Assembly (NCBI GenBank): GCA_012295275.1
Contig: CM022671.1
Coordinates: 16,686,956-16,750,955, forward strand
Origin: Chrysomallon squamiferum
Taxonomy: Eukaryota; Mollusca; Gastropoda; Neomphalida; Peltospiridae
Length of the DNA stretch: 64,000 nucleotides
Reading direction: 5' to 3'
Below are positions 40,101 through 51,902 of the stretch, piece by piece. Numbering within the stretch: position 1 is the stretch's first letter; each line of letters opens with the position of its first letter. Below the pieces are notes generated by a model. It saw only the letters and a list, made by a program, of their open reading frames with translations. It was not told the DNA's origin and did no database searches. The translations under genes were made by a program, and so were the position numbers.

Positions 40101-41037
40101 CATGAAATAACTGTATTAACTTGTATTACTAATCACTAGTACAACTGTATTAATTAATATAATCTTGAAATAATTGTATTAATTTATATTACAAATCTCC
40201 AGTGCAGCTGTACTGAAATAACTGTATTAATTTATATTACAAATCTCCAATGCAGCTGTACAGAAGTAACTATTAATTTTTACTACAAATCACCAGAACA
40301 ATTGTATTAATTAATATGACAATGAAATAACTGTATTAATTTTTATTACAAATCTCCACTACAGTTGTATTGAAGTAATTGTATTAATTTTTATTACTAA
40401 TCACCAGTACAACTGAAATGCATTAATATAGTCCTGACGTTCTGTATGAAATCACTGTGAATTTAGGCCTACTGTTACTGTAATTCCTTCTAGTCTTTTT
40501 CATGTTTTGAACCAGATAGACAAATTGTTCATCAGCGAAGTAAATATAGTCACATAAAATATAGTCCGCTTCATCAGTTTGCTGGCTGATTCTTTTCAGT
40601 TATGTGTTTTTCAGTTATCATGTTATTAATTAATGACAAAATAATTTAATTTCAGTTTGTAAGGAAGAAGGAAATAGAATTGCCAGTTTGGGATTTGATT
40701 TCTGCCAATCCAGGAAATCATGAAATATTTGTTCTGCAGGATGCTAGTGAGTTAGACATTAATTACTCTTCACCAGTATAACTTCTTATTATCTGTATTA
40801 AAATCTTAAAATAGAAATAATGGTGGAAATTTCCTTAGCATGTATTGCTGTATAAGACTAATGTGTAAGCTTAATAATGAATATAAAATTCATTTGGTAA
40901 TGTTAATTCCTCTGCATATGCATTTAAAAATGAATAATGATATCAGTAACTTTTATAACGTAATATAAATACAAAATCTTTTGATAAATTGAATCATTTT
41001 GTACTTTAATTTTATGTTCTTGTGAATTATTTGTGTG

Positions 41038-41074
<37 letters not shown>

Positions 41075-43349
41075 ATTTCCTCTAAAGTGTTATATTTGAA
41101 TTATTTATGTAGATAGATATCAACCAACTAGTTAAAATTTTGACTCATTCTTAAATCATTTCATATGTGAATATAGATAATTACTGAAAATAAATCCAAA
41201 GCTGTTGCCTTGTTTCCACTTTAGTGGTGTAATTTATGCAACTTATTATTTGTGTTTATCAAGTTTCATAAAGTATGCAAATAACATATTTCATTTCCTA
41301 AATATTCGCTCAGTTTTATTTATGAATTAAATAAATTAAAGCTTCTGTTAACAAATACAACTTTCAGAAGATGAAAAAACTAAAGAAAAAATCAACACAC
41401 AAGTTAACAAGTGCTTGGCCAAAAATGGCTATGCTGTTGTGGAATGCACCAACAAGACTTTATATGAGGTTCAAAATGATGAAAGCACAGAAAATTGCCT
41501 CATGCTCGACACTGATGTAAATAAACAACTACAGAAGAACTGTGAATTGCAAGAAAGAAGTGAAAAAGTATCTCAAGAGCTTATAAGGACATTGATAGCT
41601 AATAAATTAAGACTAGATAACCGTAAAGATAGATCCGATTTAAAAATTCTGAATATAGAAACTAAACCACAGAAAACTGTGGTTGTTCAGAAAATAAATA
41701 TCAGCATACACGAGAACGGTAAACGTCGTTCTCCTTCTCATCATGTTATTACACTAGAGGTTGAAACACTGCTTGCTGACCAGTACCTCATTCGTGTCAC
41801 CTTGCCTGGACATGCTGAGGTGAAACAAGAAAGTCATAAAGAGGAGCTCAGTTCAAAAATCAGGTCATCTCTTTTTGATCAGATGCGTAGGATCATGCCA
41901 TTTCTTGAAATTAACAAGATTTGTGTAGATGTTGATGAAGATGAATGCGGAAGATTAAATATTAATCTTGATCTATCTCAGTCTGCACTGCAACAGACAT
42001 TTCACGATAAATCTTTTTCACGACAAAAAACTGTACAGATGTTTTTAAAAAAGGAGTCAGTTGTTGAATTAACAGAGAGTGATATACAGAAGATGTGCAG
42101 ATTGAAAATGGCTACTAGCAATAACCAGGTGAAATACACAGGAACCAGAGCAGAAATCAGTGCTGCAATAAAAAAACAGAAAGCAAACGATCTGCTTGCA
42201 TGTTCTAACAGTGGCAAAATGGATGAAAAACCTGAACCCACAGAAACGAGTCCTGCATTAAATAAACAGAAAGTAAAAAATCGGCATACATGTTCTAAAG
42301 GCAGCCATATGGAGGACAAACCTAAACCTACAGAAATCAGTAATGAAATAAATGAACAGAAAGGGAAAAATAAGCATACATGTTGTAACAGCAGCAAAAT
42401 GGAGGACAAAACAAAATCAGCAGGAACCAAAACAGACGTCAGTCCAGCAATAAATGAACAGAAAGAAAGAAATCTGCTTGCATGTTCTAACAGCAGCAAA
42501 AAGGACAAAAAACCTGAACCTGAACCTACAGGAACCTGTACTGCCTTAAATGAACAGAAAGGAAAAAATCTACACGTCTGCTCTAACTGCAGTACTACTG
42601 AGGACAGACCTAAACTGTTCAAAAAATGCCAAAGGTTTGTCATGTTAAAAACTTGAATTAGATTCTTTTTGTCCTTTGGTTTTTAATTTTAAAGAATGAA
42701 AATGTGGTGTGTAATAAAATTAACTAGTAGATAAACAAAGGGAGTTGTTGGTGAGACGCTAGCATGTTATATGTCTTTAGTAACTACAACATTTGCATTG
42801 TGTTATTTATATTCTCAAACCAAAACTAGTTTATGGTACTTGTTTTTCTGTTTGGGAAAACAAATAAGAATACATAGCTGCTAATATTGTTTGTTTTTTT
42901 AATTTATTGTTTTTGAGTCGTTTTAATTCAACTAGTTTATAACAAAACTCATTGAGGAAACGAGTAAAATTTTATTTATATTTGCAGATGTAAACAGGAA
43001 GGTATCCGAAGTCCGAGGTTCTACTGTGGGAAAGATTGTCAAGGTATGATTTATAAATAAATGTATTCATCAAGATAATTTTTTTGATACTCTTTTTTTA
43101 ACTTCTAAATCTTCATCAACACAGACTCCCAGCCAGTAATCATTTGAAAGAATTGTCAATTCATAAACATTGTATTATAAAGTATATTTTTGTATAAAAT
43201 GTTGATTTATGCCTAATGAAAGAAATAATTCACCTGAAGAGAAAGTTGCTTAATTGACCTACTTTTAAATTACAGTTTCTGATTGGAACTCCAGACACAG
43301 ACAGGAACACTTAGATGGATCATTACCAAAAAATGGTGATCAGTGTTAA
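31878..43349 (+). CDS. Unrecognised 1,121-residue protein with C-terminal MYND-type zinc finger
   Basis: Sixteen exons join in phase: 31878-31997, 32611-32758, 33118-33210, 33448-33478, 34378-34432, 34834-35586, 35920-36148, 36569-36747, 37579-37656, 38185-38241, 38728-38810, 39350-39401, 40656-40746, 41368-42634, 42988-43043, 43276-43349. The first two thirds match no family I can name. They contain conserved-looking blocks (FWTRFIVVFRSYTVRHGIVR; LLFGPPDHKVSYIQVYVLTP; FKLWTLGDPRFND; LCPGWTMEVDDVLM) and a Lys run at about 416-425. Residues about 915-1060 are tandem repeats of a 28-33 residue unit. The MYND finger is C1061-x2-C1064-x12-C1077-x2-C1080-x11-C1092-x3-C1096-x8-H1105-x3-H1109; MYND fingers usually bind peptides and end in Cys, not His. 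Start: the first ATG after the AG at 31874-31875, with an acidic N-terminus (FELFEEELSSDEF). Polyadenylation signals are possible at 44026-44031 and 44295-44300. No function is assigned. Confidence 0.85.
32030..32310. repeat. Tandem repeat, unit about 42 bp, about 6 copies
   Basis: Copies of a unit containing gattgagttcagttataatt followed by gtctattacaattccatg repeat across the first intron of the MYND-finger gene, more diverged toward both ends. Confidence 0.75.
33528..34129. mobile_element. MITE-like element, about 602 bp, with 27-bp terminal inverted repeats
   Basis: The left end ATACCGTATATATTTGTGTA and the right end, read on the other strand (ATACCGTATATACTTGTGTA), match with one difference over 20 bases and continue for a few more. 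The motif (g)tataagtcga recurs inside. There is no transposase frame. It is inserted in the intron between exons 33448-33478 and 34378-34432 of the MYND-finger gene. Its composition is less A+T-rich than the surrounding intron. Confidence 0.8.
34148..34196. repeat. CA dinucleotide run
   Basis: About 24 perfect CA units lie just right of the 602-bp MITE in the same intron. Confidence 0.95.
39060..39178. repeat. AATAGT-type microsatellite
   Basis: AAT and AGT triplets alternate for roughly 100 bases in an intron of the MYND-finger gene, followed by a short poly-A. Confidence 0.9.
39780..40440. repeat. Tandem repeat, unit about 60-65 bp, about 10 diverged copies
   Basis: The unit runs approximately attacaaatcaccaatacaa, ctgtattaattaatataatc, atgaaataactgtattaatt. 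Copies differ by substitutions and by deletion of the middle part. The array fills much of the intron between exons 39350-39401 and 40656-40746 of the MYND-finger gene. Confidence 0.75.
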
Positions 43350-46300
43350 TAAAAGATGAAATAAGGTGGTGCAGTTTACTCACAAAAGAAAGTTGCTGAT
43401 GCCGATATTACCAACAGCATGATCTGGCAGTTAACATTTGTAGTAAATTCAAGAGTGGCTGCTTTCAATATAAATTATTTATTGACACTGCAGCTTGAAG
43501 GAAAATGGCATATAGCATTTGTAATGTCAACACCATATCCATCTTTCTGAAAGATTAATCATTAACAAAAGGTGAAAGAATGTAAGGAACTTTTCATTTT
43601 TGATGCCTTTTTTTGTTATCGTGTATATTTAGTTGGGTGGTTCATTGTATTTAAATATTAAAAAATGTTCTGCATTGGTGAGGTTTATTTCTAAAAACAT
43701 GTTGGACGAGTGTCAAGTGCTCTCAACTGACAACATGAACAAGTCTGAATGTTGGAGATACCCAACCCAACTGATAAAATGTGCTTACTGTATCTCTGAT
43801 TTTGTCACTTCCAATTATCACAAAACTAATTAATTTATGGTATTCTACACTTAATATGAATTTTTGTTCTATCGTTATTATCAAATGTAATTGTATTATT
43901 GATATTAACTGGATCTGAAAATAATTTTCATGTCATTGGGGATAATCATGTATCGAGTTAAAAAATGCTTATACTAAGTTAAAGCATTTTTAATGGAGAA
44001 ATTTTGTTTGGTTTTCCAACAAATTAATAAAAGATCATGCAAAATTATTAAAGGAGAAAAGGAAGTTTTTTTTTTATCTTATCTTTGACATGTATATTTT
44101 GAGTTGGATAATGTACATTTTAAAATACGTGTACGGTTGTATTATTTCTGCAGTAATAACATTTATCCTCAAATTAATGTATGAACTTTACAGTTAATTT
44201 TTAAGTTGAGTTATTTCAAGTTGATTATAAATGACAAGAAATTGTGTTGTATTTTAAAATAATATACATTATTGTAATCACTTACATGTGGAAAAATAAA
44301 TTTATTCCTGAAAATTAAATGTTTTTGGATTTGTTCAATACCAGATTATGATACCAAGTTCTTCAACTTTATTATTCATATCACCTAAATTGTAAATAAA
44401 AATGACTTCACCCTCTGAGAAGAAAGGCCTTTTTTTGAGAGAAAAAAAAAATAATTTTTTCGTACTAAATGTGTTGTCTCATAGTAACTTTGAACACAGG
44501 CAAGAAAAAAACAAAAACCTGTAATTCTTAGTTTTATGCTCTGAATGAAAACCAGAGTTTTATTATTATTAGTTGTTTTTTGTTTTTTTTCATTCTAATC
44601 ACTCCAATTTGATTTCCAAATATTAAAATGTACATTATAATATAATATTACTTTCACCTCAAAGACATTCAACAAAAACTCTACTGGCTATCTCACAATT
44701 AAAAAGGATCACCTCAGGCATGATTTGTTACTTAGTAACCAAAATGGAAGTTCTAGTTGACAGATTCAATTTGATCTTTGTTGTCAGAAGCTGTGCTTGG
44801 AATGTTGAGTGTACAGTTTCCTGAATCCCAAGTCAATTATAATAATGGTGGAAAAAAGAAAAATAAATTAGTAAATAAATTTTAAAATAATATATATAAA
44901 TAAATAAATAATCATAATAATAATAATAAATGAAATAAAATAATTTTATTATGTTTTAAAATTTTCTGCCAACCTGAAAAATTGGAGAAAATTAAATGCC
45001 ATTAATTCAACTTCCAGTGTAACTTTCAGTTTGTATAAATGTGGTTAATTAATTTTATATGATATTCAACATTTAATGTGAATTTTAGTTTGTATTGTAC
45101 ACTTTTTTGTGGATAGATATTAAATTGTTTTCAACAAGATTCTTAAAATTTAGTTAGAGCCTAATTAATAATAAAATTATATTTATTTCTTTTTCTTTTT
45201 ACAGTAGCCTACATTTAAAATAAAAACGGGATAAACAATGTATATATTTATACTGATTATTTTACGAATAAATAAAATTAAATATATTAAATTGATAAAT
45301 CTGATTTAACGATTTGTACGAATTTTTATACTTGACATAACAAAAAAATAAAAGGTAACCAAAAACTATTTCCTTCTGAAATAAAGCTAAAATACATACA
45401 CTTTAATAATGGTGGGGGTGGTGGTAGAGAGAAAATAAAAAAGTCAGTATCGAACCAAACTGCCGAATTTATCAGGTTTTATTGGCGCAGACAGCACTGA
45501 CAGTGTGCGATTTACTGGAGAATGAGAGATAATTAATTTTAATATTATTCAGTGCTGTTATTATTATGTTTTTACTAGTTCACTTTAGTACCAATGTAAT
45601 TTCATAAATACAAAAGAAAAAAATAGCAATAAAAATTAATAGAAGTATCACTCAGATATATTATTATTATTACAGTTATAACCGATCGGGTGCTGTTTGT
45701 TTGCAGTGCTCTTTTGTTGTGAAGGAAGATAGTGTTGGTCAAGTCTATTTGCATTATATAGGTAGGTTGGGTTAGAAATGTCAGTAGCCATATTTTATTA
45801 TTCATCACATTATTCTTAATTATATTGTTGCCAAATAATTTTAAAACAGCTTTTTTCGTCTTCTGATTAGCTATGTAGGAAAAATAATATATTAACAAAT
45901 GCAAACATCAAAATATAGCAGTATCTTAACATGTCCTCTGAAATACGTTGGTCAGTAAAACCTCAGTAAGGCAACACGTTAATAGGTTTAAATAGGGGCG
46001 ACAATTGGGTTATTTTATTATTTGTATAGAACAAATAATTTAATTATTACTTCACGCAATCAAAATTATGAGAACGTTAATACTTTGCAAAAAATTAGGG
46101 ATGCGTGTATTATAAATCGTTGCAGTTATTGTTGATTTCGTGCATTTAATTTTTATTTTATTATGCACTATAAGGAATGTATTTTTATTTCTAAATATAT
46201 TTTTAACCAGCATACGCGCGTTTTTAGAACGCGGATGCCGTAATCCAAATTATACTGCGTGTAGCTACAAATACGTTTATTACCCATTTACTCAGAATAT

Positions 46301-47860
46301 GCAGATGGTATTAATTAAAATAAGCAATTCTCCCCCCCCCCGAGTAAATTAATACTCATAAAATAAATATAAATTAATACATTTCAGAATAAGATGAAAA
46401 GACTTCCTATTTCATGTCTCTTCTGGAAATTTCCGAATAAACATCTATTTAGGAAGGGTCCGCTTTTGTATTATTAATATTTTGTACCAATGAGGGCCTC
46501 TTTGCATTATATGTCGACTTAAACACACAACTGCATATAATCTTCTAAATATTTATATGTAGTATCAGTAATAATTTATTTATTACATGCTTTAGAAGAA
46601 TTTTTTGTGTCTTTGTTAATTAAAAGAAGCGAATGAAAAGAAAGTCCCATTAAAAAAAAATAATAATAATAATGCAAAGCGTGATCATGCCTATAGTGTG
46701 ATGTCACTTTTATTTTTAGTGACTTTCTTTTCCTGTGTGATGGTGACATCATTTACAGATATAAAGATGTAAATTATATCGTTTATTCACTCTTAAAATA
46801 AACTAAATAGGATGCTTTAGACTGAAAGAAAATTAAAATTAAAATTAAAATAAATAATTAAATAAATATAAAAATGAAGATTTTATTATCAGCAGATTGA
46901 AGAAAATAAGTTTCAGTGCTTTAGTAATTTTATATCTTCGTATTAAATAAATAAACATCTCTATGATTAAATAGTTATGCATGCATGACTATATGTATAT
47001 TATGTGTATGTATACGTTTTCTTTGTGTGTGTATATGTGTATATCTATATGTATATATTCATAGTGTATTCATATATATATTTGTAAATTTATATTCATG
47101 TATGTATGTATATATGCATAAAATATATTTATACATTTCTGTATGTATGTATATATGTATGGGTTATTTCTGATGATTCACACAAACACATTCTTGACAA
47201 ACGTAAATTAATTAACTGAAATGATGTCATAAATATTTCAATACTAAGGTCCATTTCTAAAATCGTCTTTGAAAAACATGTACAAAAACATCATGACAAC
47301 CAAACGTACGACATTATGATTATCTACATATTGACATTGTTAGTTTGACTATATGCAGAGAGGAATTTAGAATATAATAGTTATTTAATATAAATATTCA
47401 AACACGAGTGCCGATACATTGAAGTTAACTCACCTTTGTTTATATAGCAACATTTCGCAAAATACTAAAACACACTAAAAATAGGTCTACTCCATGACGT
47501 ACGGCGTTCATCTTAAAATCATGTGGGTTTGTTTACATCTAACAGCTGATAGAATAGGTCAACTGCCAATCAATGTTGACCCGTGAACTTTGAACCAAGA
47601 TTGTAACTATTAAATCTACCTCTAAACACGATCATTGTTTATTTTACAATATTTAATCGTTATGAAAATATTGCGATAAGATAGGTAAACAAAATTATAT
47701 TTTATTTTAAATAAATTGAAGGTGTTAATATATAGGCGTGGCTAAAAGTGTACCACGTGACAGTGATACGTCTCTCCCCTAGCAGATCTCTGCTCCGCCA
47801 TAGCTGTTGTTGTTTTGGAAGCGAAAAGACTGTTTCTGCAGTAGTGAAGAGAGCTAAAGA
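43350..47860. other. Intergenic region between the MYND-finger gene and UBE2H
   Basis: The left part is the 3' UTR of the MYND-finger gene. No exon was recognised further right. It holds short A+T repeats, TATG-like runs near 46985-47165, and a less A+T-rich part from about 47500 that should be the UBE2H promoter. Confidence 0.5.
47750..47765 (+). promoter_or_regulatory. E-box (CACGTG) upstream of UBE2H
   Basis: CACGTG at 47755-47760, in the context ACCACGTGACAG, lies about 100 bases upstream of the UBE2H start codon. On the other strand it reads GTCACGTGGT, a typical bHLH-zip (USF/TFEB/MYC-type) site. Position and match suggest a promoter element; there is no direct evidence. Confidence 0.4.
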
Positions 47861-50800
47861 ATGTCGTCTCCGAGCCCCGGTAAACGACGAATGGACACAG
47901 ATGTGGTTAAACTGTATCTTTTATGACTCTGTGTGCAGGCCATTCCGTGAAATTGACGCAATAAGCTGTTGATCTGTCACGATTATGCTAGCATATTTGC
48001 TAAGGCACAAATAAGGTCATTTTGTCAGTTGTCTAGTGTTATTGATTGTTATGTCACAGTCATATTTTCCATATAGCAAACCATTGAAGAATATATCTAC
48101 CTAAATTAACATTATCTGTTTTATTGTTAACCTTTACTGCTTAAATTTGCTTTTTCATTTTTCTTGTCATTATAACTAAGGAGAATATTCCAAAATAGAC
48201 GAGGGATGTCGGGATGTAAGCAATGAGAAAAGTAGGCAATTGGGTCAGATGTTTACTTGTCATCTGTTTATTTCCAAAATCTTTTCATATATAACCATTA
48301 CATCGTATATTCTGGTAATAACTGTTTAGTTCAATATTTCAAAGTACTACCCACCGTTAGCAGAAGACGGGATGGGGGGGGTGAAGTAAAACTCATTAAC
48401 ATTCAGTACGTGTATAATAGTTTTCTTCTTTCACTTTTTGTTTTGTTTTAATGATCAGACAAACTGCCCAAACATTTTGAAACTTCTGCAGTAAATATCT
48501 TTGATATAAGTAAATTAAGTGTCCAATGTAACTGAGTTGAGATTCACAATTTATTTTAATTAAAATGTATTTTATCTTTGTTCTGTCATCTCACTGAAAA
48601 GTACTTCTATTCCTGCCAGCAGTGTAATCAGAGAGAGACTTTATTCTTGTGAAATAATTTGAAAAATAAACTGTACAATACTTGAATTAACATTACAAAA
48701 AGCTTTTAAGAAGCTGGTAAATCATTTTTAATTTTTTTTGGAGAAGTTATTTGAATTGTTCTTGGCAATTAAAGTGTGAATCATCTACATCTGAAGTCAG
48801 AAGCACATTATGATTATCAGATAATGGCAATACATTAATGTGATTCAGACTGTCTTTTGCATTTTTCTAACAAAAATGCATTGACAGGTTATTTTTTTAG
48901 TGTAATGCTGAGCAATAATGTGCCCTTTATAGTGCATTGTCTTGTTATTTTTAACTAATTACAGTTGTTCACCTATATGTTTTGTTTTTCTTTGCATTTT
49001 ATCCTTAACATATATTAGAATTGAAAGTAAACATGAAGTGACAATTCTAGCAGGACTAAATGAATTTATGGTGAAATTCTATGGGCCATCAGGAAGTAAG
49101 TACTGTATATATTATTGTGAAATTAAACATTCTTCTATAAATGTGCTATTAAAAATGAGAACAAATCCTGTTTCCATTTGTGTGCTACTAGGTTTTTTTT
49201 TTGTTGTTGTTATTTTGTTTTTTTTATTAAATATATATTTTTGAGTGTTGTTAACAAAATACTAGATTGAAGGACTATAGTTGTATTTTAGGTAGTAATT
49301 GCAGTAAATCAATACAAAACATTTAAAAACATTTCACTATTCAGATATTTTTTATTATTAAATATCCATTTCTAAAATTTGTATTATTCACTAGTATATT
49401 AATCTACTTATGCTTAATATCTAAATTAATCCTGATTTTCAGCAAGAACTGTTTTGGCATTTTATTATCTCTGTAGGTAAGAAACGTTTTAAAATTAAAT
49501 CTGATTATTTTTATATTTCAGCTCCTTATGAAGGAGGAGTATGGAAAGTACGAGTTGACCTTCCTGAAAAATACCCATTCAAGTCACCGTCAATAGGTAA
49601 ATGTTAAAATTTAACCCATACATTTTTTTTAAACATAATAAATAAATTAGACATAAATTATATTTTTTCTTCACATTTTTATACTTTGTTTTCTTTCTAA
49701 ATGTGGATAATGAAGAATCAGATACTTGATGAAATACCTAAACAAATATAAGAGTGATAACATTTAAATTCCAAAACACTGTATTCCCAGCAGTTTATAA
49801 AAGATCAGTTGACCATAGCAAAACTTGGAGCTACTGGGAAATACATCAACGAGTTGTAAAGAATGTTGGCTACAGTTTGAATGTTCCTTGTGAAAAATGT
49901 TACTGCTAAGTTTACTTTTTTCCATGGCAACATCATCTATCTCCAAGGCAGCTGCAAGAATTCTGTAAATCATATGCAGTTGTGGCCCAGAATAAATTTG
50001 CATTAGTTACAATCTACAAACAATTCATTTAAACACTTTTTCTTTTTTCCCCTTCAGGCTTTATGAATAGAATCTACCATCCAAATATAGATGAAGTGTA
50101 AGTATTTTAAATAATTGTATAAACTGGAAGATGTTCTGATCTGTTCAACTGAAGTAATATTTTGCTAGTTTCTTACTGAGTATGGAAATGTCTTTCATCA
50201 TCTAGCCACTTAACCTTGAAACATACATACTTTAGTTTGAACTGTTGTTAATATCATTGTGCATCCTAACATGATCATATCAGTGTTGTAATATTATTTC
50301 ATTTCCTTATAACATCATAACTTAAGAAAAGTAATGCTGAATAATATTTTTCCAGTTTGGTATCCAACTGTCAACACCAAGCCACTGTAACCTTCAAAAC
50401 ACGTACATTTTTATTTGAATTATTGTTAATATTGTTCTGAATTATAAAAATTTTCATCTCCTGAAAATATGGAATTCTGGATACACTAGGCTTCTTAAAT
50501 TTAGTTGTCTTTTAAAACTATTCTATGTCCTGTCTTATTTCAAAACAGCATATAGTCAAGAACTTTACTGAATTTAATGTACAGCTTGTATCACTTGTTT
50601 TAGATCAGTATTTATAGCTAATAAAATGCCTACATTTATATTGTCATCAGAAATGTATTTATTTATTTATTTATTTATTTATTTATTAATTTATTTATTT
50701 ATTTTAAATTCAGTTCAGGAACAGTTTGTCTGGATGTCATAAACCAGGCCTGGACTGCATTGTATGGTGAGTGGATGTCACTTCCTGTTACACAATAACT

Positions 50801-51902
50801 TTTTTAAATATAAAATTGTTCTTGGAAATCAAAGTAATTGAAAGTGAGATGACCGTTTCTCGTATGACAAAACTAACCCCGCTTACACAAAATCATCCCA
50901 CAAACAGTCAGTTTGGGGAATTGAAAAGCAAATTTTGTAGTAAGATTATTCCTTCATTTATCTCTGAAAATCTCCAAAAGTTTTGTCAGCAGACAGATGA
51001 CTTTGAGAACAATCGAAATTCTGACCAACTTGTAAATAAATCAAAAGTATTGACAGGTCTGTATTACAAAAAAGCCACTTCACAAAGATGGTCTTGTTTT
51101 CTCATCTAATTTTAAGAATTTTCTTTAAAATAATTTATTTAATATTATGTGAGTTTTTTCCCTCAGATTTTTTTTGTTTTCTTTTGTTTATTTTGTCAGA
51201 TGTAATGTTTAGTTTCAGACACATACACAAAAATGTTCTGTAACTGTAAGTCAGTTTATTATTTTTTTTTTTTTTTAGATCTTTCTAACATTTTTGAATC
51301 GTTCCTACCCCAGTTGTTAACTTATCCAAACCCCATTGACCCTCTCAATGGAGATGCTGCTGCACTCTATCTCCATAAACCAGAAGAATATAGCAAAAAG
51401 GTTAAAGGTAAAAATAATTATTTGTATTTAAAATACTTTTTCTTTTTAATTTTGAATTTACATGCCACTGTTGCATTTGGTACATTTCTTACTTTTATGG
51501 AGTTATATGGTTTTACAGTTATTACAGTGAAACTTACAGATAAACCAGAGTAACAAAATCTGAATACTTTTATTATGATTTAAATATATTACTGTTCTGA
51601 GTATTAGCTAAACCAAAACAGAATCAGAACATTTTTAAAACTTTGACTTTGTTGTTGTTTTTACGGTGAACTAAGTTTATTATTTTATTTAAGTTCAGTC
51701 CAAATCCTTTTTTTTTTAGAAACAATGATGCCTTCTTTTTATTTTATTATCATTACTATTATTATTTTTATTTTTCATTTCAGAATATGTTAAAAAATAT
51801 GCAACCGAAGACGTATTGCATGAAACTGAACATGCCTCCTCATCTAGTGAAAGTTCCATGAGTGATTTTTCAGAAGACGAAGCTCAGGATATGGAACTTT
51901 AA
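47861..51902 (+). CDS. UBE2H: Ubiquitin-conjugating enzyme E2 H
   Basis: Seven exons, all in phase: 47861-47913, 49019-49095, 49522-49596, 50058-50097, 50714-50766, 51279-51407, 51784-51902, giving 181 aa (human UBE2H is 183). The product opens [20 protein letters not shown], as in vertebrates, and has the UBC fold with [20 protein letters not shown], the HPN motif (YHPNIDE) and the active-site Cys87 in [16 protein letters not shown]. The acidic Ser-rich tail ends [15 protein letters not shown], also as in vertebrates; the segment before it is slightly different and two residues shorter. The enzyme takes ubiquitin from E1 and passes it on; vertebrate UBE2H is the E2 of the CTLH/GID E3 ligase. 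The first intron is about 1.1 kb. The 3' UTR may be long, with AATAAA at 53990-53995. Confidence 0.98.
50655..50706. repeat. ATTT tetranucleotide run next to a UBE2H exon
   Basis: About 12 ATTT units end 8 bases before the acceptor of the UBE2H exon at 50714-50766, so the run supplies most of its pyrimidine tract. Confidence 0.85.

Noticed and set aside
42002-42643. 213-codon minus-strand frame
   Set aside because: Antisense of the repeat exon of the MYND gene; open because of codon bias in the coding repeat.
47748-47972. 74-codon frame over UBE2H exon 1
   Set aside because: Overlaps the UBE2H start in another frame and has no family resemblance.
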